Source: Bacillota bacterium (lineage in GTDB: Bacteria > Bacillota > Bacilli > Alicyclobacillales > SLC66). From it: a stretch of DNA of 13,186 bases. The DNA is taken from positions 1 through 13,186 of the forward strand of contig JAJZZT010000123.1 in assembly GCA_021797415.1 (NCBI GenBank), read 5' to 3'. The position numbers were made by a program, and so were the translations under genes. Positions 6,607 to 13,186 of this stretch are shown here, in pieces (the stretch's first letter is position 1; every line of letters begins with the position of its first letter). The notes under the pieces were generated by a model, which saw only the letters and a list, made by a program, of their open reading frames with translations, did no database searches and was not told the DNA's origin.

Positions 6607-6620
6607 TGAAATCGCTGCCA
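6607..6620. promoter_or_regulatory. Candidate CcpA (cre) site in the CUT2 leader
   Basis: TGAAATCGCTGCCA matches the catabolite-responsive consensus TGWNANCGNTNWCA at 13 of 14 positions, the exception being the W at position 12. It lies between the predicted start of the CUT2 transcript (about 6672) and its first gene, the position of a roadblock-type repression site. Catabolite repression of a sugar transporter is expected in Bacillota, but a degenerate 14-mer can occur by chance. Confidence 0.35.
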
Positions 6621-6678
6621 TCCTCTCCGTGGATCTACATTTGGCAAGCAAGTTTTCGTGCGGGTCCGGGTCGAGGCT

Positions 6679-6707
6679 AATTTATCAAACACGCTTGACC
6701 CTGTCAA
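6679..6707 (-). promoter_or_regulatory. Leftward sigma-A promoter of the CUT2 transporter operon
   Basis: On the minus strand TTGACA (6707-6702), a 17-nt spacer, and TAAATT (6684-6679). The -35 is perfect and the -10 fair. It lies back to back with the rightward promoter: the two -35 boxes are halves of the palindrome CTTGACCCTGTCAAG (6694-6708). The leader to the ATG at 6470 is about 200 nt and carries the cre-like site. The two promoters are too close for two polymerases to bind freely together, so mutual interference or joint control is expected. Confidence 0.7.
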
Positions 6708-6724
6708 GACATTTTGTATACAAT
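6695..6724 (+). promoter_or_regulatory. Rightward sigma-A promoter of the catabolic operon
   Basis: TTGACC (6695-6700), an 18-nt spacer, TACAAT (6719-6724). Predicted start is near 6731, about 65 nt before the first gene. A small GGGCC/GGCCC hairpin (6756-6769) lies in the leader. The -10 is overlapped by the palindromic operator at 6714-6723, so a bound repressor would directly block polymerase. Confidence 0.65.
6714..6723. promoter_or_regulatory. GntR-type operator TTGTATACAA
   Basis: A perfect 10-bp palindrome covering the rightward -10. It equals the core of the B. subtilis gluconate-operon GntR operator (ATACTTGTATACAAGTAT) and fits the general TNGTNNNACNA pattern of the FadR/FCD branch of GntR regulators. 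An FCD-type GntR protein is encoded as the fourth gene of the operon this promoter drives, so autoregulation is likely; the link is inferred. Confidence 0.65.
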
Positions 6725-6796
6725 ATGTTTGTTGGTTGATTGCGCACGTAACGCAGGGCCCACTGGCCCACACTTCGAAGGGAGTCAGACGAATAC

Positions 6797-7651
6797 ATGC
6801 AAATTACCCTCATCGGGGCTGGCGGGAAGATGGGAACCCGTCTCGCCGACAATCTGGAAAAGTACGGCCAACAGACTTTCTATGTTGAGGCGGCGCCTGA
6901 CGCGGTCGAGAGAATGCAGGCGAGCGGTCGGTCCGTCCATGCGGCCGGCCAGGTTGTCGCGCAATCCGAGATTGTGATCCTGGCTGTACCCGATCGTGTC
7001 ATCGGCGATGTATCGCGCCAAATTGTACCTCTCATGAAACCGAGTTCCATGCTGGTGCTTCTTGACCCTGCCGCGGCGTTTATCGGCAGCGTTGCTTTAA
7101 AGGAGGACCTGGCTTTGTTCGTCACCCATCCCTGCCATCCGTCCGTATTCAACTACGACGCCACTCCCGTGGAACGTCGGGATTTCTTCGGTGGTCGCGT
7201 CTCGCCCCAGGCAATCGTATGCGCGCTGGTGCAAGGCGACGAGACGCATTACACGGACGGAGAGAATCTGGCGCGGATTCTCTACTCCCCGGTGACCCGG
7301 GCCCACCGACTGACGCTGCACCAGATGGCCGTTCTCGAACCAACGATGGCGGAAACCATCGGTGCTGCCTTGATCTCCACAGCCAAAGACGCCGTGGACG
7401 AAGCGGTCCGATGCGGCGTTCCCCGAGAAGCGGCCCTCGATTTCATGTTCGGCCACCTCAATATTGAGCTCGGGATTGTGTTCGGCGAGGCGGGCAATCC
7501 GTTTTCCGACGCAGCCAAGATCGCCATCGACTACGGCCGGGAGCATGTCATTCGAAACAATTGGTCTTCTCTATTTGACGAAGACAGCATCCGCGACCAG
7601 ATTCACGCCATGCTCGGACACAAGAAACCGCAAGCAACGTATTCCGACTGA
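6797..7651 (+). CDS. NAD-dependent dehydrogenase of the PGDH_C family, ApnO (D-apionate oxidoisomerase)-like
   Basis: Cytosolic oxidoreductase, 284 residues. The N-terminal Rossmann domain begins MQITLIGAGGKMG with the glycine-rich turn at 7-13; Glu31 at the end of the second strand favours NAD over NADP; ILAVPD is at 61-66. THPCHPSVFN (110-119), FFGGRV (130-135) and the helical C-terminal half (GHLNIELGIVFGEAGNPFSDA, 219-239) are the hallmarks of proteins annotated as phosphogluconate dehydrogenase C-terminal domain, the family I recall as including D-apionate oxidoisomerase. The substrate here is inferred to be a sugar acid or related oxo-acid; the exact reaction is not determinable. An AAGGGAG site lies 12 nt before the ATG. 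First gene of the operon, 65 nt after its promoter and divergent from the CUT2 importer. Confidence is high for the family and low for substrate. Confidence 0.85.
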   Translation: MQITLIGAGGKMGTRLADNLEKYGQQTFYVEAAPDAVERMQASGRSVHAAGQVVAQSEIVILAVPDRVIGDVSRQIVPLMKPSSMLVLLDPAAAFIGSVALKEDLALFVTHPCHPSVFNYDATPVERRDFFGGRVSPQAIVCALVQGDETHYTDGENLARILYSPVTRAHRLTLHQMAVLEPTMAETIGAALISTAKDAVDEAVRCGVPREAALDFMFGHLNIELGIVFGEAGNPFSDAAKIAIDYGREHVIRNNWSSLFDEDSIRDQIHAMLGHKKPQATYSD

Positions 7652-7693
7652 AGAAACCGACGCTCCTGAGTCATTCGCGGGGAGAGGGTGCCA

Positions 7694-8449
7694 TTGGATA
7701 CACTTGTCATTACAGGGGCGGCGTCAGGGATCGGCCGCGCCTGCGCATTGCAAGCAGACCGCCATGCTGAACATGTCACGCTCGTGGACCGAGACGGCGA
7801 AGGACTTCGGCGCACGCGCGAGAGCATGTCCAAACGGACAACTGTCAAAGCGGTCGCGACCGACGTCACCGATGAATCGAACATGTCCCGTCTGTTTGCG
7901 GATCTTGAAGACGAGGGCATGATCGTTCGGGGCTTGATCAACAGCGCCGGTGTGGAGATGATGGCGGGCATCGAGACGATGAGCCTGCATCAATGGCGTC
8001 AGCAACTGGATGTAAACGTCACATCGATGTTTCTGACGTGCAAATATGCGGTTCCATCTCTCAAGAAGTCACGGGGTTCGATCGTGAATGTGGCTTCCGT
8101 CCTGGGACTCATTGTGGCTCCCGATCACGTCGCCTACTGCGCCTCCAAGGGCGCTGTCATGCAATTCACGAAAGCGTTGGGCTTTGACCTGGCGCCGTTT
8201 GGCGTGCGCGTGAATTGTGTGCTCCCAGGACCGATTGATACGCCGATGTACCGCAAGACGATGGGTACGTACGCCGATCCGCAGGCCGCCCATGTGGAAC
8301 ACACGCGCAAAATTCCGCTGGCCCGCCTCGGCGCCCCGGAGGATGTGGCGAATGTGATCCATTTTCTGCTGGGGCCCGGCGCAGATTTTGTAACGTGTTC
8401 GCACATTGTTGTGGATGGAGGTTTCACCGCCAGCCGCGTCGATCTGTGA
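7694..8449 (+). CDS. Classical short-chain dehydrogenase/reductase (SDR)
   Basis: NAD(P)-dependent oxidoreductase, 251 residues from the TTG at 7694, which has GGGGAGAGG 6 nt upstream; an in-frame GTG at 7688 sits inside that ribosome site and is less likely. Cofactor motif TGAASGIG is at 7-14, Asp32 at the end of strand 2 indicates NAD preference, and NSAG (83-86) replaces the usual NNAG. The catalytic set is complete: Asn108, Ser135, Tyr148 and Lys152 (YCASK). LPGPIDTPM (177-185) and a VVDGGF C-terminus are standard for sugar and polyol dehydrogenases of this class. It starts 42 nt after the preceding gene and ends 21 nt before the next. Likely role: oxidation of the imported sugar, polyol or acid. 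A polyol dehydrogenase making L-ribulose is one option that would explain AraB/AraD without AraA. Confidence 0.93.
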   Translation: MDTLVITGAASGIGRACALQADRHAEHVTLVDRDGEGLRRTRESMSKRTTVKAVATDVTDESNMSRLFADLEDEGMIVRGLINSAGVEMMAGIETMSLHQWRQQLDVNVTSMFLTCKYAVPSLKKSRGSIVNVASVLGLIVAPDHVAYCASKGAVMQFTKALGFDLAPFGVRVNCVLPGPIDTPMYRKTMGTYADPQAAHVEHTRKIPLARLGAPEDVANVIHFLLGPGADFVTCSHIVVDGGFTASRVDL

Positions 8450-8470
8450 CCAATTCCGTCAAAGGGACGA

Positions 8471-9295
8471 TTGAAAAGTATGTTGAAACTCGGCATCAGC
8501 ACGTACGCCTTGCCATGGAACTTCGGAATTCCGGGGGTGACACAAGAACCGCCCGCCCTGAATGCTCTTGACCTGTTGGACCTGGCTCAGCGATACCACC
8601 TTCAGATCGCCCACTTTGGGGACAACGTTCCCTATGCATTTCTCGAACAGAATGCACCCCTCATTCGTCAAATGGCGACTGACAGGGGCATTCAACTGGA
8701 GGTGGCAACCACCGGAACCCGGCTGGACCAGATCCAACCATACATTGAACTGTGCGGGGCCCTTGGCGCCGACCGAATCCGCACCCTGGCCACAACACCC
8801 GAACTCGACGAAACACTGCGTCAAATTCAAGGAGTGGCGCCCCTTCTCGAATCCAGTGAAGTCCATCTGATGATCGAGAATCACGGGTTGCATCCTGTTC
8901 ACCTGCTTGTGGAGTTGGTCAAGGCCGTGGCCAGCTCCAGGGTCAGTCTCTGCGTCGACACGGTCAACTCGCTTGAAATCCCGGAAACCCTGGATTACAT
9001 CGCAGAAATGGCACGACCATATTGCACCAGTGTACATCTGAAGGACTACAATATTAAACGGTCATCGGATAAAATGAGTGTGATTGTCACGGGAACGGCT
9101 CTCGGGGATGGAGTGCTGGACATAAAGAGCGTCGTTCGGCACTTCGAAGACAGGAGTGTTTCGTTTATTCTCGAACAATGGGTTCCTTTTGCGCTCACGC
9201 TGGAACGCACACGGGAGAGTGAATGGAAACGTCTCGAGCAGTCCATCACATTTTTAAGCCGTCACTATAGCGCCTGGTTTGGAACACTGATATAG
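8471..9295 (+). CDS. Xylose-isomerase-like TIM-barrel enzyme (sugar epimerase/isomerase or OiaC-like decarboxylase)
   Basis: Predicted metal-dependent TIM-barrel enzyme of the AP endonuclease 2 / sugar phosphate isomerase-epimerase superfamily, 274 residues from a TTG at 8471 with AAAGGGACG just upstream; an ATG at 8480 would drop three residues. It opens LKLGISTYALPW, typical of strand 1. The expected metal ligands are in order: Glu136 (MIENHG), Asp163 (CVDTVN), His189 (VHLKDY) and Glu235 (ILEQW). Members include ketose 3-epimerases, L-xylulose-5-phosphate 3-epimerase (UlaE) and, as I recall, 3-oxo-isoapionate decarboxylase (OiaC). Next to an ApnO-like enzyme the decarboxylase reading is attractive; next to AraB/AraD a 3-epimerase is equally plausible. 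Sequence alone does not separate them. Operon gene three, 21 nt after the SDR. Confidence 0.85.
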   Translation: MKSMLKLGISTYALPWNFGIPGVTQEPPALNALDLLDLAQRYHLQIAHFGDNVPYAFLEQNAPLIRQMATDRGIQLEVATTGTRLDQIQPYIELCGALGADRIRTLATTPELDETLRQIQGVAPLLESSEVHLMIENHGLHPVHLLVELVKAVASSRVSLCVDTVNSLEIPETLDYIAEMARPYCTSVHLKDYNIKRSSDKMSVIVTGTALGDGVLDIKSVVRHFEDRSVSFILEQWVPFALTLERTRESEWKRLEQSITFLSRHYSAWFGTLI

Positions 9296-9329
9296 ATGGC
9301 AAGCTGCCAAAGCACTGGAGGGATCCACG

Positions 9330-9974
9330 ATGGGTACACCAGCCATAACTCCCCTGAAGGACAAAGCGTACGAATTGATCAAACAACTGATTCTGAACGG
9401 TGAACTGCAACCAGGGACCATGCTGACCGAGAGAACCCTCGTGGAGCTTCTCGGAATGAGCCGGACTCCTATTCGCGCCGCGATGGAACGGTTGCAGGCG
9501 GAAGATCTGCTCCTGTACACCCCCGACAAGGGGATGACGGTGGCCGATCTGTCCATGGAACGGTCCGTAGAGATCTACGACCTCCGCCTCGCCGTGGAAA
9601 TGTACGTCATCCAGAAGCTGAGCCGCCGGAGTTGGACTTCGCAGACGCAAGAAGTGTTCCGGCGCAACCTTGACGAACAGGAGCAGGCGGTCATCGCATC
9701 CAATTTCGCGGTCTTTACGCAGCTCGATCTTGCATTCCACCTACTGCTGACCGAGGTGTACGGAAATCGGGAAATCGTCCAGATCATGATGAAAATAAAC
9801 GACTCCATGTATCGGATTGCCTTGTCCGTGCTGAGAAAGAGTCTCGACCGGATCCGGGTCTCCTATGAAGACCATGTGGCCATCTTTGAGAACATCGTGA
9901 ACGGAGATGAAGCGGCGGCAGTGGCGGCGGTCCAAAGCCATCTGGACATCGGCCGCCACATTCTCATCGGATAA
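9330..9974 (+). CDS. GntR-family transcriptional regulator, FCD (FadR-type) subfamily
   Basis: DNA-binding regulator of 214 residues with GGAGGGATCCACG directly before the ATG. Residues 8-70 form the winged HTH (KAYELIKQLILNGELQPG, then LTERTLVELLGMSRTPIRAAMERL and the wing). Residues 80-210 are an all-helical FCD effector domain that keeps the metal or ligand residues: Arg86, Asp133 and His137 (DLAFH), His182 and His204. FCD members usually respond to carboxylates or sugar acids, which supports a sugar-acid intermediate as inducer. The gene lies inside the operon, 34 nt after the TIM-barrel gene and 21 nt before the kinase. The likely target is the TTGTATACAA palindrome at 6714-6723, which would control both its own operon and the divergent importer. 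Repressor action is inferred. Confidence 0.95.
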   Translation: MGTPAITPLKDKAYELIKQLILNGELQPGTMLTERTLVELLGMSRTPIRAAMERLQAEDLLLYTPDKGMTVADLSMERSVEIYDLRLAVEMYVIQKLSRRSWTSQTQEVFRRNLDEQEQAVIASNFAVFTQLDLAFHLLLTEVYGNREIVQIMMKINDSMYRIALSVLRKSLDRIRVSYEDHVAIFENIVNGDEAAAVAAVQSHLDIGRHILIG

Positions 9975-9995
9975 AATCGTCCGGAGAAACGAGGC

Positions 9996-11723
9996 ATGTG
10001 CATGTCCTACGCGATCGGCATCGACTATGGGACGGAGAGTGGCCGCGTTCTCATTCTGAATCTGGAGACTGGGGAAGAAATGGCAACGGTCACCGTAGCG
10101 TATGCTAGCGGCGTCATTGACCACGTGTTCCCTCCCAACGGCGCCGCACTCCCAACCGACTACGCGCTGCAGGACCCCGCCGACTACCTGGCGGTTCTGA
10201 CGCAAGGAGTCCCGGCGGCGCTACGACAATCCGGCGTCAGCGCCGCCGAAGTGATCGGGCTTGGCATCGACTTTACCTCGTGCACCGTGATGCCGACCAC
10301 GGGAACGGGTACCCCGTTATGCAAGATGGATCCTTGGGCCATGAGACCGCACGCCTGGCCGAAACTCTGGAAACACCATGCCGCCCAATCTTGGGCTGAC
10401 CGCATCAATGAAGAGGCCGTTCGTACGCACGAGGAGTTCCTCTCACACTATGGGGGACGCATTTCCTCGGAGTGGTACTTCCCCAAACTCCTTGAGATTT
10501 TTGCCGAGGACCGCGCTGTTTACGATCAGTCTGCGGCCTTTGTGGAAGCATCGGACTGGGTGGTGTGGCAACTGACCGGCAACCTGGCGAGAAACACCTG
10601 CGCCGCCGGCTACAAGGCCATGCGGGGCGAGACGGGCCTGCTGCCCAATCCCGCGTTGTTCACGTCCATACACCCGGAGTTCACGGATCCCGAGCGACTG
10701 CTCGGCCAGGAATTTTATCCTGCCGGCACACGGGCGGGCTACCTGACGCCGGAGTGGGCCGAACTCCTCGAACTGACCACGGGTACAGCCATTGCCGTCG
10801 GAAATGTCGATGCCCACGCGTCGGTCCCGGGTGCAGGGATCGGAGGGCCCGGCCAGTTCGTGATGGTGCTCGGCACATCGATCTGCCACTTGGCCATGAC
10901 GCCGCAACTCGCATTGATTCCGGGAATCACGGGCGTTGTGAAAGACGGCGTACTGCCCGGTTACTACGGTTACGAAGCCGGACAGGCGGCAGTTGGCGAC
11001 ATGCTGGCCTGGTTTGTGCATGAATCCGTTCCGCGCCACTACCAGGATCAGGCGAGCAGGCACGGCCGTTCCGTCTATGAGGAATTGGAGGCGCAAGGAG
11101 CGCGTCTGCTGCCCGGTCAGTCGGGGCTGATCGCGCTGGACTGGTGGAACGGCAATCGCAGCATCCTTGGGGATGCGGACCTCGGCGGTCTTGTGGTGGG
11201 CCTCACGCTCACGACGCAGGCTCCCGACATCTACCGCGCGTTGTTGGAGTCGATCGCCTTCGGGACGAGGAGGATTTTGGACAATTTCGCACAATTCGGT
11301 GTAACCTTCGAACGACTCGTTGCCTGTGGCGGTCTGTCCCACAAGAGTCCACTGCTCATGCAACTGTACGCCGACATCTGCGACCTGCCCGTTGCCGTTC
11401 CAGCAACCAAGGAGATGGCCTCGCGTGGCGCCGCACTGTTTGGGGCCGTCGCGGCTGGCGGCCCGTGCGGTGGATTTTCATCCATTGAGGAAGCGATTGC
11501 AAAATTGCCCCCGCCCATCAGCGCCCGCTATCTTCCCGATCCGAGCCAGGTGCAGGCGTACCAGCCGATCTATGGAATCTACCGGACACTCTATGAGTAC
11601 CTGGGGCGGGACCATGTCGATCTCATGCACGATCTGAAACAAATACGACTCCGCGCCGTGGAACAGGCGCAGGTGGATGCGCCCCGGCGATCGCCACAGG
11701 CAGAGCCGACCGCTAGGGGATAG
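9996..11723 (+). CDS. araB: Ribulokinase (AraB), FGGY carbohydrate kinase
   Basis: ATP-dependent kinase, 575 residues, close to the 560-570 usual for AraB. The N-terminal domain starts AIGIDYGTESGRVLI (6-20), the FGGY phosphate loop of ribulokinases. YALQDPADYL (56-65), GIDFTSCTVMP (90-100), SSEWYFPKLLE (157-167) and GNVDAH (269-274, catalytic Asp272) are AraB-specific blocks. Near the C-terminus GGLSHKSPLLMQLYADI (445-461) and the ATP-site region ASRGAALFGAVAAG follow. The last 20 residues are a polar extension. Two ATGs (9996 and 10002) both have acceptable ribosome sites. AraB phosphorylates L-ribulose and tolerates other 2-ketopentoses, so the actual substrate could be another ketose. No araA is in the window, so its substrate is presumably supplied by the operon's dehydrogenases, or by an isomerase encoded elsewhere. 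Confidence 0.93.
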   Translation: MCMSYAIGIDYGTESGRVLILNLETGEEMATVTVAYASGVIDHVFPPNGAALPTDYALQDPADYLAVLTQGVPAALRQSGVSAAEVIGLGIDFTSCTVMPTTGTGTPLCKMDPWAMRPHAWPKLWKHHAAQSWADRINEEAVRTHEEFLSHYGGRISSEWYFPKLLEIFAEDRAVYDQSAAFVEASDWVVWQLTGNLARNTCAAGYKAMRGETGLLPNPALFTSIHPEFTDPERLLGQEFYPAGTRAGYLTPEWAELLELTTGTAIAVGNVDAHASVPGAGIGGPGQFVMVLGTSICHLAMTPQLALIPGITGVVKDGVLPGYYGYEAGQAAVGDMLAWFVHESVPRHYQDQASRHGRSVYEELEAQGARLLPGQSGLIALDWWNGNRSILGDADLGGLVVGLTLTTQAPDIYRALLESIAFGTRRILDNFAQFGVTFERLVACGGLSHKSPLLMQLYADICDLPVAVPATKEMASRGAALFGAVAAGGPCGGFSSIEEAIAKLPPPISARYLPDPSQVQAYQPIYGIYRTLYEYLGRDHVDLMHDLKQIRLRAVEQAQVDAPRRSPQAEPTARG

Positions 11724-11729
11724 GTAAGC

Positions 11730-11751
11730 ATCCCTGCAAAAGCGAAGGGAT
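11730..11751 (+). other. Small stem-loop in the araB-araD gap
   Basis: ATCCCT (11730-11735) and AGGGAT (11746-11751) form a 6-bp stem with a 10-nt loop in the 95-nt gap, the longest spacing within the operon. No T-run follows, so it is at most a weak attenuator or processing site; the following gene has its own ribosome site but no clear promoter. Confidence 0.3.
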
Positions 11752-11818
11752 CGACGGACCGAGCCCATCGTCTCGAAATGACGGGCAGGCCGAACTCTGA
11801 GGGAGGGTGGAAAATCTG

Positions 11819-12508
11819 ATGCTGGAGGCATTGAAACACCGTGTGCTGGAAGCGAACCTCCTGTTGCCGAAATACCATCTCGTGACCTTCACGTGGGGGA
11901 ATGTTAGCGGCATAGACCGCGAACAAGGGTTGTGCGTCATCAAACCAAGCGGGGTTCCCTACGAGCGGTTGACGGTGGATGATCTCGTCGTCCTGAATCT
12001 CGACGGCGAGGTGGTCGAAGGACGATTGCACCCATCCTCGGATACACCCACACACCTTGTGCTCTATCGCGCCTTTCCGCATATCGGCGGCGTCGTACAC
12101 ACGCACTCCCCCTGGGCCACGATCTGGGCGCAGGCGGGTTGCAGCATACCGGCGCTTGGCACCACGCACGCCGACTATTTTTACGGAGAGATTCCCTGTA
12201 CTCGCGCCCTCACGGACCATGAGATCGAACAGTCCTATGAAGTCGAGACGGGCAACGTCATTGTCGAGACCTTCACGAACCGGAGTTCCACCGCCATACC
12301 CGGTGTCCTGGTCGACGGCCACGCGCCGTTTTGTTGGGGAAGCGACGCGCACGACGCCGTTCACCACGCAGTGGTCCTGGAGGAAGTGGCCAAGTTGGCC
12401 CTCTACTCCTATCAGCTCAACCCTTCCCTTCCTCCCATGAATCCCCGGTTGCTCGACAAGCATTACCTGCGCAAACACGGCGCGGACGCGTACTACGGAC
12501 AAACCTGA
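11819..12508 (+). CDS. araD: L-ribulose-5-phosphate 4-epimerase (AraD)
   Basis: Zinc-dependent class II aldolase-fold enzyme converting L-ribulose 5-phosphate to D-xylulose 5-phosphate. The ATG at 11819 has GGAGGG 11 nt upstream and gives 229 residues (E. coli AraD has 231); an in-frame GTG at 11807 falls within that site. Substrate loops TWGNVSG (25-31) and KPSG (42-45) are present. Zinc ligands are His94 and His96 (HTHSPWA) and His168 (DGHAP). Asp75 and Asp119 correspond to the conserved and catalytic aspartates, and the C-terminal AYYGQ carries the catalytic tyrosine (Tyr226). All active-site residues are therefore intact, which supports true 4-epimerase activity rather than an aldolase. 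Last gene of the catabolic operon, it feeds the pentose phosphate pathway. Confidence 0.96.
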   Translation: MLEALKHRVLEANLLLPKYHLVTFTWGNVSGIDREQGLCVIKPSGVPYERLTVDDLVVLNLDGEVVEGRLHPSSDTPTHLVLYRAFPHIGGVVHTHSPWATIWAQAGCSIPALGTTHADYFYGEIPCTRALTDHEIEQSYEVETGNVIVETFTNRSSTAIPGVLVDGHAPFCWGSDAHDAVHHAVVLEEVAKLALYSYQLNPSLPPMNPRLLDKHYLRKHGADAYYGQT

Positions 12509-12712
12509 CCCGAAGAAACGTGATCCACGATGGGCGATGATGGATTGGAACTGCGATATCGAAGGGGAAACGGTTTGGAGGCATATGGTCCGCACCGTTA
12601 TTCGGAACGCAAAACGCGGGGTACGAACGCACGGAACCCAACGCACCGAACAGGGATATGCTGAAAAAGGACCTGTGGAGTAAAATATTCAGCAGTTAGG
12701 GGGAGAACTTGC

Positions 12713-12955
12713 ATGCTGACGGTTTTCGGAGCAACGATTGTCACCCTGATGATGATTTTCTATGCGCTTGAATCCCGTTCGAGATGGTTTACATTTGCGT
12801 TCGCGATATCATGTCTGGGGTCTGCAGCGTATGGCTGGCTTGCGGGAACATGGCCGTTCGGAATCGTGGAAACCATATGGGCCATTGTGGCCTTTCGCAA
12901 GTGGTATGTTTTGAGCGCAAAGCGACATCCGCGTGGACGACTCCCGCGCGCGTAG
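12713..12955 (+). CDS. Small membrane protein, 80 residues, unknown function
   Basis: An ATG with GGGGGAG 7 nt upstream opens a frame of 80 residues. Three hydrophobic segments are evident, roughly residues 1-19, 25-45 and 47-62, the last containing WPFGIVETIWAIVAF; a basic tail (RKWYVLSAKRHPRGRLPR) should face the cytoplasm. The pattern is like that of small conserved membrane proteins seen in many bacteria, but I cannot name a family. It lies 204 nt after araD; that gap (12509-12712) holds no clear terminator or promoter, only a weak AACGGT/ACCGTT inverted repeat. Any functional link to the sugar operon is doubtful. Confidence 0.7.
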   Translation: MLTVFGATIVTLMMIFYALESRSRWFTFAFAISCLGSAAYGWLAGTWPFGIVETIWAIVAFRKWYVLSAKRHPRGRLPRA

Positions 12956-13088
12956 TCCTCGATCCGGTGGGTGCGCAATAGAGTAACCCAAAGACCGTGT
13001 GAATTTTAAAAAATATACTAACAGAGCCTGTTCAAAAAGGGGGCAGGGTTGACGCGCGCAGTGCAAGGAAACAGCCAGAAATGCGGAC

Positions 13089-13186
13089 CTAGGGGACATG
13101 GGATAAAGTCCTCTTTGCAGGCGCAATGGTTCCACATTTAGTGTCCGAGGCTCTAATCGGACACTAAATGTACTGTAACACGCCTG
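13089..13186. repeat. Palindromic element A, copy 2 (cut by the window end)
   Basis: Same orientation and architecture as the copy at 638-764. It begins CTAGGGGACATGGGATAA, and the inner stem starts exactly 45 nt later in both copies. The left flank matches copy 1 in 35 of 45 positions and the right flank in 12 of 14. The middle stem CAGGCG (13118-13123) pairs with CGCCTG (13181-13186). The inner hairpin is ACATTTAGTGTCCGA (13134-13148) with its exact complement at 13157-13171 and an 8-nt loop. The stem sequence differs from copy 1 at six positions with pairing fully preserved. The right outer arm is expected just beyond the window. The preceding non-coding stretch (12956-13088) shows nothing else certain. 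Confidence 0.85.

Noticed and set aside
11713..11720. CTAGGGGA at the end of araB as a third copy of element A
   Set aside because: Only eight bases match; there is no ATGGGATAA continuation, middle stem or hairpin.
11591..12646. A 351-codon minus-strand open frame across araD and the end of araB
   Set aside because: It is antisense to two genes with intact active sites, its product is rich in Arg, Gly and Val with no recognisable fold, and it has no convincing ribosome site. Such frames arise from codon bias in GC-rich genes.
13021..13075. GAGCCTGTTCAAAAA and a nearby GGAAACAGCC, resembling the end of an insertion sequence
   Set aside because: Ends like GCCTGTTCAAAAA are common in IS elements, but there is no matching opposite end, target duplication or transposase fragment here. 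Too little to call.
2831..13088. CRISPR array, tRNA or rRNA genes
   Set aside because: No regularly spaced direct repeats, and no cloverleaf or conserved rRNA segment seen on either strand by reading; a covariance search was not possible.

Overview
The window looks like a chromosomal carbon-catabolism region of a moderately GC-rich Bacillota, possibly a thermophilic or acidophilic lineage such as Alicyclobacillaceae. The lineage is inferred only from style: strong GGAGG-type ribosome sites, GTG and TTG starts, TTGACA/TACAAT sigma-A promoters and a GntR-type operator. It has the plan of a sugar or sugar-acid utilisation locus, with leftward transporter genes, a divergent control region near 6.7 kb, and a rightward catabolic operon.

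Left part (1-2650, minus strand): a CUT1-type extracellular solute-binding protein (858-2372) is followed by the first two thirds of a MalG/AraQ-type permease (1-557), which runs off the window. The MalF-type partner permease usually found between them is absent. Instead the 300 bp gap holds two nested palindromic elements (A, 638-764; B, 761-861) that share a CTAG. A good sigma-A promoter with a 13-bp-period direct repeat just upstream drives the binding-protein gene through a leader of roughly 240 nt.

Middle (2828-6796): a CUT2 (ribose-type) ABC transporter operon on the minus strand, in the order binding protein, double ATPase, permease, with a perfect 10-bp intercistronic hairpin after the binding-protein gene. 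Its promoter lies back to back with the promoter of the plus-strand operon. The two -35 boxes lie inside one palindrome, and a TTGTATACAA operator of the B. subtilis GntR type overlaps the rightward -10. The operon's own FCD-type GntR regulator is the obvious candidate ligand.

Right part (6797-12508, plus strand): a six-gene operon encoding a PGDH_C/ApnO-like NAD-dependent dehydrogenase, a classical SDR, a xylose-isomerase-like TIM-barrel enzyme, the GntR regulator, an AraB-type ribulokinase and an AraD-type L-ribulose-5-phosphate 4-epimerase. No arabinose isomerase (AraA) is present. The set fits import of a sugar, polyol or sugar acid, oxidation and possibly decarboxylation to a ketose, phosphorylation by AraB and delivery by AraD to D-xylulose 5-phosphate. 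The starting substrate cannot be read from the sequence.

Far right: an 80-residue three-helix membrane protein, then a second copy of element A cut by the window end. The most unusual signal is this repeat. Its two copies, over 12 kb apart, have conserved flanks, identical spacing and a perfect 15-bp hairpin in which six positions differ with every change compensated on the opposite arm. That points to an undescribed, structurally selected nucleic-acid element.
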